This document shows positions 9,352-17,556 of a DNA stretch of 64,000 bases, piece after piece. Position 1 is the first letter of the stretch. Every line of letters starts with the position of its first letter. Location of the stretch: the NCBI GenBank assembly GCA_023381645.1, contig JAMCRJ010000025.1:62001-126000 (forward strand), read 5' to 3'. The position numbers and the translations under genes were made by a program. The notes beneath the pieces were generated by a model, which was given only the letters and a program-made list of their open reading frames with translations, searched no databases and had not been told where the DNA came from. The stretch is from Gammaproteobacteria bacterium. GTDB lineage: Bacteria > Pseudomonadota > Gammaproteobacteria > Acidithiobacillales > Acidithiobacillaceae.

Positions 9352-11265
9352 ATGACATGGTCGGTCGCGGATAGTCGCCATCTGTATAACCTGCCGCATT
9401 GGGGTGAGGGGTATTTCGATGTGGGGGCGGACGGGCAGATCGTCGTCCGTCCCGATGCCAACCCTCAGGGTGCCGCCGTTGGCCTGGCCGACGTCGCGGC
9501 GGTATTGGGTGAACATTCCCTTGGTTTACCCTGCCTCCTGCGTTTTCCGCAGATCCTTGGGGATCGTGTTGCACGCCTGCACGGCGCCTTTGGTGAAGCC
9601 ATCCGCGCCATCGATTACAAGGGCAGCTACACCCCTGTTTATCCGATCAAGGTCAACCAGCAGCGGCGCGTCGTAGAAGAAATTTTGCGTGCTGGTGCGG
9701 GTAGCGTCGGTCTGGAGGCAGGCAGCAAACCGGAGCTGCTGGCGGTCATCGGACTGATGCCGGTGGGTGGCACCATCATCTGCAATGGTTACAAAGACAA
9801 CGAGTATATTCGCCTGGCCCTGACGGGTGAGAAACTGGGCATGCAGGTCTACCTGGTGGTGGAAAAGCCATCGGAACTGCCCCTGATCCTGAATGAGGCC
9901 TACAAGCTCGGCGTCAAACCCCGGATCGGGGTGCGCGCGCGTCTGGCATCTGCTGGTTCCGGAAAGTGGCAGAATACCGGTGGCGAAAAGTCCAAATTTG
10001 GCCTGTCTACGGCAGACATCCTGGAACTCGTCCACCGCCTGCGCGCAGAAAACGCGCTGGATAGCCTGCAATTGCTGCACTTCCATCTCGGCTCCCAGAT
10101 CCCCAATATTCAGTTCATCAAGGGCGGCATGCGTGAATGTGCCCGTCTCTATGCCGAATTGCGGCGCCTGGGCGCGGCCCTGGAGGTGGTGGATGTGGGC
10201 GGCGGGCTGGGTGTGGACTATGAAGGCACACATTCCCGCGCGTATTGCTCCACGAACTATCATGTCTCGGACTATGCCCATGCCATCGTTGCCACGCTGG
10301 CCGAGGTGTCGCGCCAGGAGGGCCTGCCGGAGCCGCGTATCATCTCTGAATCGGGGCGGGCGCTGACGGCCCATCACGCCATTTTGTTGGCTAATGTCAG
10401 CGATGTGGAGATGGCGGCCGGAGAGCATCCGCCGTCAATGCCTTCCGTCGACCTGATGGATGGTGAATGGGGCCGTCTGCTCACCCGGCTGGATCATGGT
10501 AACGCCGCCGCGGCGCTGGAAGTCTACCAGGAGGCACTCTATCTGCTGGCGGAGGTTCACCAGCAATTCAACCTCGGCATCATTCATATCGAGGGGCGGG
10601 CCGAGGCCGAAGGCATTTATGCTCAACTACTCTGGCGAGTGCGCGGCTTCCTTGACCCGCACAATCGCGCGCACCGTGACATCCTTGACGAACTCGACGA
10701 AAAGCTGGTGGATAAATATTTCGTCAACTTTTCCCTGTTTCAGTCGCTGCCCGATGTCTGGGCCATTGATCAGATTTTCCCGATATTGCCCATACAGCGG
10801 CTGAATGAAGAGCCGACCCGGCGGGCTCGTCTCGAAGATATCACCTGCGACTCCGACGGCAGGATTGATGCGTACGTCACGGCCGAAGGCCTGACACCGG
10901 CGCTGCCGGTACATGCGCTACAGGCGAATACGCCTTATCTCCTCGGTATTTTTCTGGTGGGTGCTTATCAGGAAATTCTTGGGGATATGCATAATCTGTT
11001 CGGCGACACGGACTCGGTTAATGTGCTCTGCGATGCCTCTGGCATCATGCGTCTGGAGCAGCCGCTGGAGGGGGATACGGTGGAATCCGTCCTGCAATAC
11101 GTACAATTTTCCGCTACCGACCTGCTGGCCCGTTACCAGAAGAAAGTGGAAGCCTGCAGCCATCTCGACGACGTGGAGCGTCACGAGTTTCTACGGCAGT
11201 TTGCAGATGGACTGCATGGCTATACGTATTTAACCGCCCATCACCAGATCGAAGACCTGCCGTAG
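9352..11265 (+). CDS. speA: Biosynthetic arginine decarboxylase
   Basis: SpeA converts arginine to agmatine, the entry to polyamines. The 637-residue length is normal for the family. The PLP lysine is K100 in YPIKVNQ. Fold-type III motifs follow: VGLEAGSKPEL, LQLLHFHLGSQ, the glycine-rich VVDVGGGLGVDYEG, and in the C-terminal domain VNVLCDASGIM. Its last 36 bases overlap, tail to tail, the leftward hypothetical gene ending at 11230. Confidence 0.96.
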   Translation: MTWSVADSRHLYNLPHWGEGYFDVGADGQIVVRPDANPQGAAVGLADVAAVLGEHSLGLPCLLRFPQILGDRVARLHGAFGEAIRAIDYKGSYTPVYPIKVNQQRRVVEEILRAGAGSVGLEAGSKPELLAVIGLMPVGGTIICNGYKDNEYIRLALTGEKLGMQVYLVVEKPSELPLILNEAYKLGVKPRIGVRARLASAGSGKWQNTGGEKSKFGLSTADILELVHRLRAENALDSLQLLHFHLGSQIPNIQFIKGGMRECARLYAELRRLGAALEVVDVGGGLGVDYEGTHSRAYCSTNYHVSDYAHAIVATLAEVSRQEGLPEPRIISESGRALTAHHAILLANVSDVEMAAGEHPPSMPSVDLMDGEWGRLLTRLDHGNAAAALEVYQEALYLLAEVHQQFNLGIIHIEGRAEAEGIYAQLLWRVRGFLDPHNRAHRDILDELDEKLVDKYFVNFSLFQSLPDVWAIDQIFPILPIQRLNEEPTRRARLEDITCDSDGRIDAYVTAEGLTPALPVHALQANTPYLLGIFLVGAYQEILGDMHNLFGDTDSVNVLCDASGIMRLEQPLEGDTVESVLQYVQFSATDLLARYQKKVEACSHLDDVERHEFLRQFADGLHGYTYLTAHHQIEDLP

Positions 11266-11658
11266 CAGCGTCAACTCCGTCATCGGCAGGCGCCGCAGCT
11301 CACTGATGGGCTTGAAAACGCCCCCGTGGGGGGCGATTGCCTCGTGTGGAGCTTCAAACGTCGTGAAGCGGGCGACGTGGATACGAATGGGACCATTATC
11401 GGTAGAAAGCCAGGCCTCAAAACCGTCGTCCAGCTCTATCTGGCTGGAATTTATGTTCAATTTCTCCAATACCGCATGCAGTACATCAGTGGGTGTGTCG
11501 CCGGTGTCCGTGGGTGCTGCAACCATACTGGCGTTTTCCGGCAGTGGCGCCGGCAGCATGACGCTGTCGTTGATGCGAACGAAGCGCAGGGCGGTACTGT
11601 AACTGTCGAAGTGACAGAAGATCAGGCGATGGCGTTCGAGAAGACCGGATGCGGGCAT
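11230..11658 (-). CDS. Hypothetical protein at the end of the fix operon
   Basis: The 142-residue protein is not recognised. It is soluble-looking with no signal peptide or membrane segment. Its central part (ELDDGFEAWLSTDNGPIRIHVARF) looks like a compact alpha/beta domain. A ribosome site (AGGA, about eight bases upstream) supports ATG 11658. It is the last gene reading leftward from fixA and converges with speA, overlapping its stop by 36 bases. Position suggests a link to the Fix electron-transfer complex, but nothing in the sequence gives a function. Confidence 0.65.
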   Translation of the reverse strand: MPASGLLERHRLIFCHFDSYSTALRFVRINDSVMLPAPLPENASMVAAPTDTGDTPTDVLHAVLEKLNINSSQIELDDGFEAWLSTDNGPIRIHVARFTTFEAPHEAIAPHGGVFKPISELRRLPMTELTLLRQVFDLVMGG

Positions 11659-11662
11659 TGGG

Positions 11663-11825
11663 TTATTCCTGTTTCGATGGGGGTGATGGGGGTTGGTCGA
11701 TGGTGATGGTCAGCGGTTCCAGCCCGGCAACCGCGGCCGTGATGGCCGTGCAGGGCGCCGACGGTCAAGGTGAGTACGGCCGTACCCGCTGCCTCCAGCG
11801 TATTAAAGGGCGTAATGGTTAACAC
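11663..11825 (-). other. Possible small gene split by a frameshift
   Basis: A GTG at 11825 with a good ribosome site (CAGGAG six bases upstream) starts MLTITPFNTLEAAGTAVLTL. A one-base shift would continue it as AITAAVAGLEPLTITIDQPP and end at TAA 11663-11665, immediately before the next gene's start. Unshifted, the frame runs on into the next gene. Either a short ~53-residue gene carries a frameshift, or this is non-coding spacer. Confidence 0.3.
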
Positions 11826-11870
11826 GACGCGCTCCTGATGATAATAATCCGTTTTGGCGCATCATCAGGC

Positions 11871-12365
11871 TCAATGCGCCGTCAGACCGTCGGCATAGGC
11901 GCGGGTGACGGAAGCACCTACCAGATCGTGAGGGTCCAGTTCGCTGATCTTTTCCAGGATCTCCCGGCTTTCGTCCAGTTGCTTGCGGCGTAACAGGATG
12001 AAACTCAGGGCCTTCAGGGTGAAGAGATAAAAATGGGCAGGGCTGTGAATCACGGACCAGTCTGCCGTGCCTGGAGCGAGCTGCTGCCAGTTGGGGGGAA
12101 AACCGCCCAGTCGTGCCCCGCTGGCCAAGGCCGTGCGGGCCATTTCTTCGGCTTCTGCCAGTCGGGACTGGCGAAACAGCAGCTTGTACATGGCAAAATA
12201 GGCAGGCAGGTAATCCGGATCGGTCATTAGATGCCGCCTCAGCAGTTTTTCCACCTCGGTCGGGTGTGTGCTACTGGCCAGTGCAGCCTCCAGCAGCGAA
12301 GCCGCCTGCCCGGTGGGGTGGGCAAAGGGCAGGGTGATCTCTCGGAGGGCACCGTCAGGGCTCAT
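11871..12365 (-). CDS. TPR-like helical protein, paralogue of the 59644 gene
   Basis: The 164-residue helical protein has tetratricopeptide-like repeats: residues ~50-80 (DYLPAYFAMYKLLFRQSRLA) and ~112-150 (FYLFTLKALSFILLRRKQL, EILEKISELDP). It aligns along most of its length with the protein encoded at 59644-60153 in the nifB operon, sharing pattern positions such as YKxxFxxxRLxEA and ELDPxD. TPR proteins act as protein-binding scaffolds. Placement after fixX and a ferredoxin suggests assembly or docking of electron carriers, but that is inference. ATG 12365 has GGAGG nine bases upstream and overlaps the ferredoxin stop by 11 bases. Confidence 0.75.
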   Translation of the reverse strand: MSPDGALREITLPFAHPTGQAASLLEAALASSTHPTEVEKLLRRHLMTDPDYLPAYFAMYKLLFRQSRLAEAEEMARTALASGARLGGFPPNWQQLAPGTADWSVIHSPAHFYLFTLKALSFILLRRKQLDESREILEKISELDPHDLVGASVTRAYADGLTAH

Positions 12366-12690
12366 TGGACCAAGCCTCCGGTGTCGGGTAGAGGCGGGTG
12401 ACGGGTGTGCCGCCGATCAGATGTTCGTCGACAATGACGTCGATATCCTCCTGACGTACTCCGGCATAAAGGATGCCTTCGGGATAAACCAGCACATTGG
12501 GACCCTCGCCGCAGGGTCCCAGACAACCGCACTGAGTCAGGGCGAAACGCCCCCAGAGCTTGCGTGCTTCAAAGGTGTCCTGAAAAGCACGGAGCAGATC
12601 CGCAGAGCCTTGGGCGCCGCAGGAGCCCTTGGGATGGCTCGGCGGCCTGGACTGGACGCAGACAAAGACGTGGCGTTCCGGTTTGCTCAT
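12355..12690 (-). CDS. Thioredoxin-like [2Fe-2S] ferredoxin (FeSI type)
   Basis: The 111-residue protein of the thioredoxin-fold [2Fe-2S] ferredoxin family resembles Azotobacter Shethna protein I and clostridial 2Fe ferredoxin. Cluster ligands are expected at C11, C24, C56 and C60 (C-X12-C and the CLGPC segment). It lies directly behind fixX, 14 bases before the fixX stop. That makes it a candidate electron acceptor or donor for the FixABCX complex or for nitrogenase reductase. ATG 12690 begins MSKPERHVFVCVQSR, the family start. Confidence 0.88.
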   Translation of the reverse strand: MSKPERHVFVCVQSRPPSHPKGSCGAQGSADLLRAFQDTFEARKLWGRFALTQCGCLGPCGEGPNVLVYPEGILYAGVRQEDIDVIVDEHLIGGTPVTRLYPTPEAWSNEP

Positions 12691-12704
12691 GAGTGACTCC
12701 GGGT

Positions 12705-12992
12705 TTAGCCAAACTTGAAGAGGATGCCGTGACCACCCCGTGGATAGGACCAGTCCACGTTGTGATGTTCGGAACAGACGACCCGGCAGGTGCCGCACTC
12801 CAGGCAACCGTCCGTGGTCAGCGTAACCGCATGCTTCTCATCTACCACATAACAACCTGCCGGACAGACGAAGGTACAGGACTGCGTTTTGCAATCATCG
12901 GCACAGACCTGGGGATCACTGATCTGGATATGCGGCCGGCCTTCATCGACCCGGTAGCGGTTTTGAAACAGCTTCTCTTCGATCTTGATCAT
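12705..12992 (-). CDS. fixX: FixX ferredoxin-like protein
   Basis: The 95-residue ferredoxin subunit of the FixABCX electron-bifurcating complex has its cysteine-rich core at C30, C34, C39, C43 and C47, then [11 protein letters not shown] at 63-73. It ends in the typical [15 protein letters not shown]. FixX links the FixC quinone reductase chemistry to low-potential electron delivery. Its ATG overlaps the fixC stop by four bases (ATGA). Confidence 0.95.
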   Translation of the reverse strand: MIKIEEKLFQNRYRVDEGRPHIQISDPQVCADDCKTQSCTFVCPAGCYVVDEKHAVTLTTDGCLECGTCRVVCSEHHNVDWSYPRGGHGILFKFG

Positions 12993-14287
12993 CGCGTTGC
13001 CCTCCACATGCGGTAAGCGTCTCCCACCAAACCCCACAACGAGCGTTGCTGTACAAAGCTGCCACGAATGGTCTTTTCCTTGCTGTGCTTATCCTGACCA
13101 TCGACCATCAGCATGGTATGCGCGGCGCGGTTGAGGAGTTGCGGATAAACCGAAAAGAAATGCGGATTGCCGTGCAGGATATCGGGCAACTCCTTGTACT
13201 TCCGTAAATCTTTCATGACGAAACTGTCGTCCAGTGCGGCTTTGTAACGGGCAAGATGGGGGGCCGTGCAGGGGAGCTTCATCTCTTTCAGGGCGATAAC
13301 CGTTTCTGCGGCCAGCCGGCCGCTGGTCATCGCCAGGTTGGAGCCTTCGCGGTGGACCGCATTTACCAGGCCGGCGCTGTCCCCCGCGATCATCCAGCCC
13401 TCGCCGTAGAGGGTCGGAACGGCCTTGTAGCCTCCTTCGGGAATCAGGTGTGCGGCATACTCCTTCATTTCCCCCCCCTCAATCAACGGGGCAATGGCCG
13501 GATGCGCCTTGAGTTCTTCGAGGAGGGTATAGGGCGCGATGCCTGCGTTTTTGAAGTCGGACAAGAGGCAACCGATGCCCAGTGTGATGGATTCCTTGTT
13601 GGTATAGAGGAAGGCGGTGCCGACCATGCCGTGGGTGATGGCACCGGCGATCTCGATGACCACCCCTTCATTGCCCTTGATGTTGAAACGGCTCTGCACG
13701 ACCTCCTCGGGCAGAAAGTGAATTTCCTTGACCGCGAGCGCCACATTTTTGGCTTCGAGTTCGCCATGGAACCCAGCTTTTTTGGCCAACAGCGAATTGA
13801 CACCATCCGCCAGGATCACCACGTCGGCATAAATATCACCTCCCTCACGGTCGGTACGGACGCCGATGACCTTCTTGTCTTCCTGGATGATCTCGGTGAC
13901 CGTTGTCTCACAGATGACCAACGCCCCCGCCTCCTTGACCTTTCCGGAGAACCACTTGTCGAACGGCGCCCGGAGGATGGTATAACGATTGGGCTGGTCG
14001 CTGTTGAATGCGTCCGAACGATAGTTGGTGCCGATGAAGGAGTTTTCATCCAGCACCCACATACGCTGTTCGATGACGTGGCGCTCCAACGGGGCATCGT
14101 CGCGGAAATCAGGAATGATGCGCTCCAGCGCGTCGGCGTAGAGAATGGCCCCCTGGACGTTTTTGGTGCCGGGGGTTTCACCCCGTTCCAGTTGCAATAC
14201 GCTCAGACCCGCCTTGGCCATGGTATACGCGGCTGCATTTCCGGCGGGGCCGGCACCTACCACAATGGCATCAAATTTTTCGGCCAT
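12989..14287 (-). CDS. fixC: FixC, FAD-dependent ETF:quinone oxidoreductase-like subunit
   Basis: The 432-residue flavoprotein opens with a dinucleotide-binding fingerprint ([20 protein letters not shown], residues ~9-28). A second FAD motif follows near 300 ([21 protein letters not shown]). In the Fix complex it passes high-potential electrons to quinone while FixAB drives low-potential electrons to ferredoxin for nitrogenase. It sits 16 bases after fixB. Confidence 0.95.
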   Translation of the reverse strand: MAEKFDAIVVGAGPAGNAAAYTMAKAGLSVLQLERGETPGTKNVQGAILYADALERIIPDFRDDAPLERHVIEQRMWVLDENSFIGTNYRSDAFNSDQPNRYTILRAPFDKWFSGKVKEAGALVICETTVTEIIQEDKKVIGVRTDREGGDIYADVVILADGVNSLLAKKAGFHGELEAKNVALAVKEIHFLPEEVVQSRFNIKGNEGVVIEIAGAITHGMVGTAFLYTNKESITLGIGCLLSDFKNAGIAPYTLLEELKAHPAIAPLIEGGEMKEYAAHLIPEGGYKAVPTLYGEGWMIAGDSAGLVNAVHREGSNLAMTSGRLAAETVIALKEMKLPCTAPHLARYKAALDDSFVMKDLRKYKELPDILHGNPHFFSVYPQLLNRAAHTMLMVDGQDKHSKEKTIRGSFVQQRSLWGLVGDAYRMWRATR

Positions 14288-14303
14288 GTCATGACTCCTG
14301 TAA

Positions 14304-15398
14304 TTAACCGGCCCGGCGGTTCACAGCCAGACGGCTGCGAAAGGCGTCGGTGAGGACGGGAAGGATCTGCACGGCGTCGCCGATAACACCATAAGTGGCG
14401 AAGTCGAAGATGGGCGCATTGGGATCGTTGTTGATGGCGATGATGACGTCGGAGGCTTCCATGCCGACGCGGTGCTGAATCGCCCCGGAGATGCCCGCGG
14501 CGATATAGAGCTTGGGGCGCACGGTCTTGCCCGATTGCCCGACCTGACGGTCGGCGGGTAGCCAGCCGGCATGGGTCACCGGACGCGATCCGCCTACTTC
14601 GGCGCCGAGCACGGCGGCCAGGTCCCAGATCAGGCGAAAGTTTTCGGCCTTGCCCATGCCCCGGCCGCCCGCCACGATAATGTCGGCATAGGCAAGCTGA
14701 GCCTGCTCCTGGGCTTCGTCGGGGATGAACTCCAGGACCTTGGCGATAATGTCGTCCTCCTGCATCTGCAGGTTTTCAGAAATGACACGACCGCTGCGTT
14801 CCGGCACGGCGGCGGGCATGGCCATGACCCGGGGGCGGATGGTGGCCATCTGCGGGCGATAGTTCAGGGTCTGGATGGTGCAGAGCAGGCTGCCGCCAAA
14901 AGTCGGACGGGTGGCGAGCAGTCCGCGATTGTCCGGATCAATGGCGAGTTCCGTACAGTCTGCGGTCAAACCCGTGAGCAGAGTGGTGGCCACACTACCG
15001 GCGAGATCGCGGCCCAGAGTGGTGGCGCCCAGCAGCAGAATCTCGGGCTGGTACTTATTGACCAAGTCAGTCAAGGCCTTGGTGTAGGGTTCGTTGCGAT
15101 AGTCCGTGAGAATGGAATCGGCCACAATATAGGCCACATCGGCGCCGTAGGTGAAAGCGCTGCGGGCCGCGCTCCCCAGTTCTTCGCTGCGGCCGCCAAG
15201 GATGATGGCGCTCAGTTCCACGTCGAGAATATCGGCGAGCTTGCGCCCTTCGCCGAGCAGTTCCCAGGACACCTGGTGTACTTGGCCCCGTTCCATTTCG
15301 ACAAACACCCATATCCCCTTGTAGGCGGCCAGGCGGGGGTCCAGTTCCAGGCGCTTCTTGCCTTTGGGCTTTGCGGGTGCGGCAGTGTTCTCGCTCAT
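14304..15398 (-). CDS. fixB: FixB, electron transfer flavoprotein alpha-type subunit
   Basis: The 364-residue ETF-alpha homologue has the conserved FAD-binding C-terminal half: [35 protein letters not shown] (in pieces), and [14 protein letters not shown]. It pairs with FixA to form the bifurcating flavoprotein. The N-terminal extension (residues 1-24) is basic and low complexity. It follows fixA by 19 bases. Confidence 0.95.
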   Translation of the reverse strand: MSENTAAPAKPKGKKRLELDPRLAAYKGIWVFVEMERGQVHQVSWELLGEGRKLADILDVELSAIILGGRSEELGSAARSAFTYGADVAYIVADSILTDYRNEPYTKALTDLVNKYQPEILLLGATTLGRDLAGSVATTLLTGLTADCTELAIDPDNRGLLATRPTFGGSLLCTIQTLNYRPQMATIRPRVMAMPAAVPERSGRVISENLQMQEDDIIAKVLEFIPDEAQEQAQLAYADIIVAGGRGMGKAENFRLIWDLAAVLGAEVGGSRPVTHAGWLPADRQVGQSGKTVRPKLYIAAGISGAIQHRVGMEASDVIIAINNDPNAPIFDFATYGVIGDAVQILPVLTDAFRSRLAVNRRAG

Positions 15399-15417
15399 GC
15401 GAATGCTCCTTGTGCGT

Positions 15418-16260
15418 TTATAGGGTGATCAGGCCGAGTTCCTGCGCCAGGCGCGGGTGCTGACCGCTGAGAATGTCCAGGATGGCGCTGGCGGTGCCGC
15501 CGGCGTCCAGATCGACGCCGATCATCTGTGCCTTCACGGCCCGGGGCTTGGGGGTGAATATCTTGCTGACCACCGTGGGTGAGCCCTTGAGGCCTATTTT
15601 GCTGACATCCTCAATACCGGCACGCTCTTTATTCCATTTCGGCACCTCAAAGCGGGCCGACCGAAACATATCCTCCATGCCGGCGAAGCGGATCTGGTTG
15701 CTACCCTCCAGCATGGTGATCAGGGCGGGCAGGCGGGTCCGGATCACCTGCACACCACCCTCAGAACGGCGTTGTACGGTAATGCTGCGTTCCTCGAGGT
15801 CCAGCGTGTCGATTGCGGAAACATAGGTGAGGAGTTGCAGGCCCAGGCGCTTGGCTATGCCCGGTCCGACCTGCGCAGTATCGCCGTCGATGGTCTGCTT
15901 GCCAGTGAATACCAGGTCTACGGGATGTTCCTCACCAATTTTGCGGATGGTCTGTGCCAGGGCGAAGGAGGTCGCCAGGGTGTCGGCACCGGCGAAAGCG
16001 CGGTCGGTCAGGAGTATCACGTCGTCGGCACCATAGGCGATGGCCTTGCGCAGTGCGTCTTCCGCTTGAGGCGGCCCCATGGTCAGCACGGTGACGCGCC
16101 CGCCGAAGCGGTCCTTGAGGCGCAAGGCCTCTTCAATGGCGAAAACGTCGAAGGGATTGATGATGGCCGGTACACCCTGCCGCATGATGGTATTGGTGAC
16201 CGGATGCACCCGGATTTGGGCGCTGTCGGGAACCTGTTTGATACAGACGACAATGTGCAT
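15418..16260 (-). CDS. fixA: FixA, electron transfer flavoprotein beta-type subunit
   Basis: The 280-residue ETF-beta homologue starts [13 protein letters not shown] and carries [20 protein letters not shown] (in pieces) and [19 protein letters not shown], the nucleotide-binding signature. It is the first gene of the leftward fix operon. A sigma-54 promoter lies 58-72 bases upstream, with a NifA box beyond it, so expression should be tied to nitrogen fixation. Confidence 0.96.
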   Translation of the reverse strand: MHIVVCIKQVPDSAQIRVHPVTNTIMRQGVPAIINPFDVFAIEEALRLKDRFGGRVTVLTMGPPQAEDALRKAIAYGADDVILLTDRAFAGADTLATSFALAQTIRKIGEEHPVDLVFTGKQTIDGDTAQVGPGIAKRLGLQLLTYVSAIDTLDLEERSITVQRRSEGGVQVIRTRLPALITMLEGSNQIRFAGMEDMFRSARFEVPKWNKERAGIEDVSKIGLKGSPTVVSKIFTPKPRAVKAQMIGVDLDAGGTASAILDILSGQHPRLAQELGLITL

Positions 16261-16317
16261 GGTGTACTCCTGTTACCGGCCTGTCGGTGATCTGAAGATG
16301 CTGTTGCACTGATCTAA

Positions 16318-16332
16318 GCAATCTTCATTCCA
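16318..16332 (-). promoter_or_regulatory. Sigma-54 promoter of fixABCX
   Basis: On the minus strand the site reads TGGAATGAAGATTGC: GG at -24, GC at -12 and exact spacing. Transcription would start near 16306, about 45 bases before fixA. Confidence 0.75.
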
Positions 16333-16409
16333 GATACGACTGTCTTGTTAATTTCAAGATAAACAGTCTGTTGGCCAAAATGCACCGGAAAGACAACACA
16401 AGCAGCAGA

Positions 16410-16425
16410 TGTAGGCTTTGCGACA
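16410..16425. promoter_or_regulatory. NifA upstream activator box for fixA
   Basis: TGT (16410-16412) and ACA (16423-16425) are separated by exactly ten bases, about 80 bases behind the fixA -24 element. This is the classic distance for a NifA site. Confidence 0.65.
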
Positions 16426-16706
16426 AAATGCATGCTTTATCACGGTAAGCTCCATGGGATAGGTATTCCTTGCCGGGTTCGTGCTCTTCGGGAGAATTGG
16501 AGAGCGCACAGGAACTGCGGTTGAAGGCGAGGGCCTCACTGATCAGCGTCTGATGAACGGTCGCGAAAGGTGCATGCACTTCCGGCGTTGGATCAGAACG
16601 CCCCTTATGGACACCCGTGCTGCTGGTGTCAAAAGGCTCCATGGTGTCGAGCAGGGCGCGCTGGGTCAACTGTTCGTAGACGAAGTAGGTAACAAAGCGT
16701 ACAGGA

Positions 16707-16722
16707 TGTTCAGTTTCTTACA
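16707..16722. promoter_or_regulatory. NifA upstream activator box for the globin/TonB operon
   Basis: TGT (16707-16709), ten bases, ACA (16720-16722). The centre lies about 78 bases before the predicted start driven by the sigma-54 site at 16766. Confidence 0.65.
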
Positions 16723-16765
16723 GGATGATAAAATATAACCACATGATGATATTATAGTTATTCGT

Positions 16766-16780
16766 TGGCACCGTTATTGC
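16766..16780 (+). promoter_or_regulatory. Sigma-54 promoter of the globin/TonB/MolABC-like operon
   Basis: TGGCACCGTTATTGC matches the -24/-12 consensus at TGGCAC and TTGC with exact spacing. The transcript would start near 16792, about 138 bases before the first globin gene. It is among the best sigma-54 matches in the window. Confidence 0.85.
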
Positions 16781-16929
16781 TTGATCCATCGTTGTTGCCG
16801 ATCCTGTCGGGCAACGCTATATTTAGGAAAATATACCACATTCGGGGCACGCTCCTGCGGATCCCGGTTCAGTTTTCGCTGGGAATATGCGCATCATGCG
16901 TCATATCCGGTCATATATGAAGAGGGGGG

Positions 16930-17544
16930 ATGAACATGGAACAGGAAAGATCTGCCGTCTTGAAATTGTCCGTTCACAATGATGCTGTCCTCTCGGTGCA
17001 GGGTCCGCACTGCCCCGGTTCGGAGACGCTGGATATCCGTCATTTTGGGGAGGAGGAATCCATAGTGCGCCCCGCCGTTACCGATATGCATTTCCCCGAA
17101 GTGATTTTTCCCACCAGCCGGGTAGGGCGGGTAGCCGGGGTGGAAAAAGTCCGGGAACTGGTCGTGGAGCATCACCGGCTCATCTGGCACAGTCCGCTCC
17201 AGCCCATCTTTGGCAGCAATGAAAAGCACTTCTGGAAAGCTGTCGAATTGACTGCAGATTTTCACGCAGAGGTCTGCGGTGGACCGAAGTTATATACGGA
17301 ACGCAAAGGTCATCCCCATCTGCGCGAACGGCACTTTCCCTTCACCATCCGAGAGAAGGACCGTGAACTCTGGCTGGATCTCTACGTACAGGCCCTGCGC
17401 AATGTCGCATTCCCGCTGGAGGTGGCTGAGGAATACTGGCGCTGGGTGGAATCTCTGTCCATCCGCATGATCAACCGCCGCACCACCTTTGCTGAACCGG
17501 TACGGGTGCCATACAGCACGATTGTCGCGCAACTGCACCCTTAG
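16930..17544 (+). CDS. Truncated hemoglobin (group II-like) with N-terminal extension, copy 1
   Basis: The 204-residue protein has a ~65-residue N-terminal extension followed by a truncated-globin fold. GVEKVRELVVEHH starts the globin part. CGGPKLYTERKGHPHLRERH carries the glycine-rich turn and the expected proximal histidine of the RHFPF segment. DRELWLDLY holds the tryptophan typical of group II. Such globins bind O2 or NO, or transfer O2. It is the first gene behind a sigma-54 promoter with a NifA box, so a role in protecting or supplying respiration during nitrogen fixation is plausible. ATG 16936 is an alternative start with better ribosome-site spacing. The 21626 gene is a paralogue. 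Confidence 0.82.
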   Translation: MNMEQERSAVLKLSVHNDAVLSVQGPHCPGSETLDIRHFGEEESIVRPAVTDMHFPEVIFPTSRVGRVAGVEKVRELVVEHHRLIWHSPLQPIFGSNEKHFWKAVELTADFHAEVCGGPKLYTERKGHPHLRERHFPFTIREKDRELWLDLYVQALRNVAFPLEVAEEYWRWVESLSIRMINRRTTFAEPVRVPYSTIVAQLHP

Positions 17545-17556
17545 GAGAACAAGGAC

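Larger units (their letters stand above)
16261..16929. promoter_or_regulatory. Divergent fix / globin-TonB control region
   Basis: This 669-base gene-free interval separates fixA (left) from the globin/TonB operon (right). It carries one sigma-54 promoter facing each way (16318-16332 left, 16766-16780 right) and a TGT-N10-ACA box behind each. Short open frames inside it have no convincing protein character, and one covers the fixA promoter. Confidence 0.8.

Noticed and set aside
16325..16669. 114-codon leftward open frame between fixA and the globin gene
   Set aside because: It covers the edge of the fixA sigma-54 promoter and the NifA box, has no ribosome site or protein-like composition, and matches no family I know.
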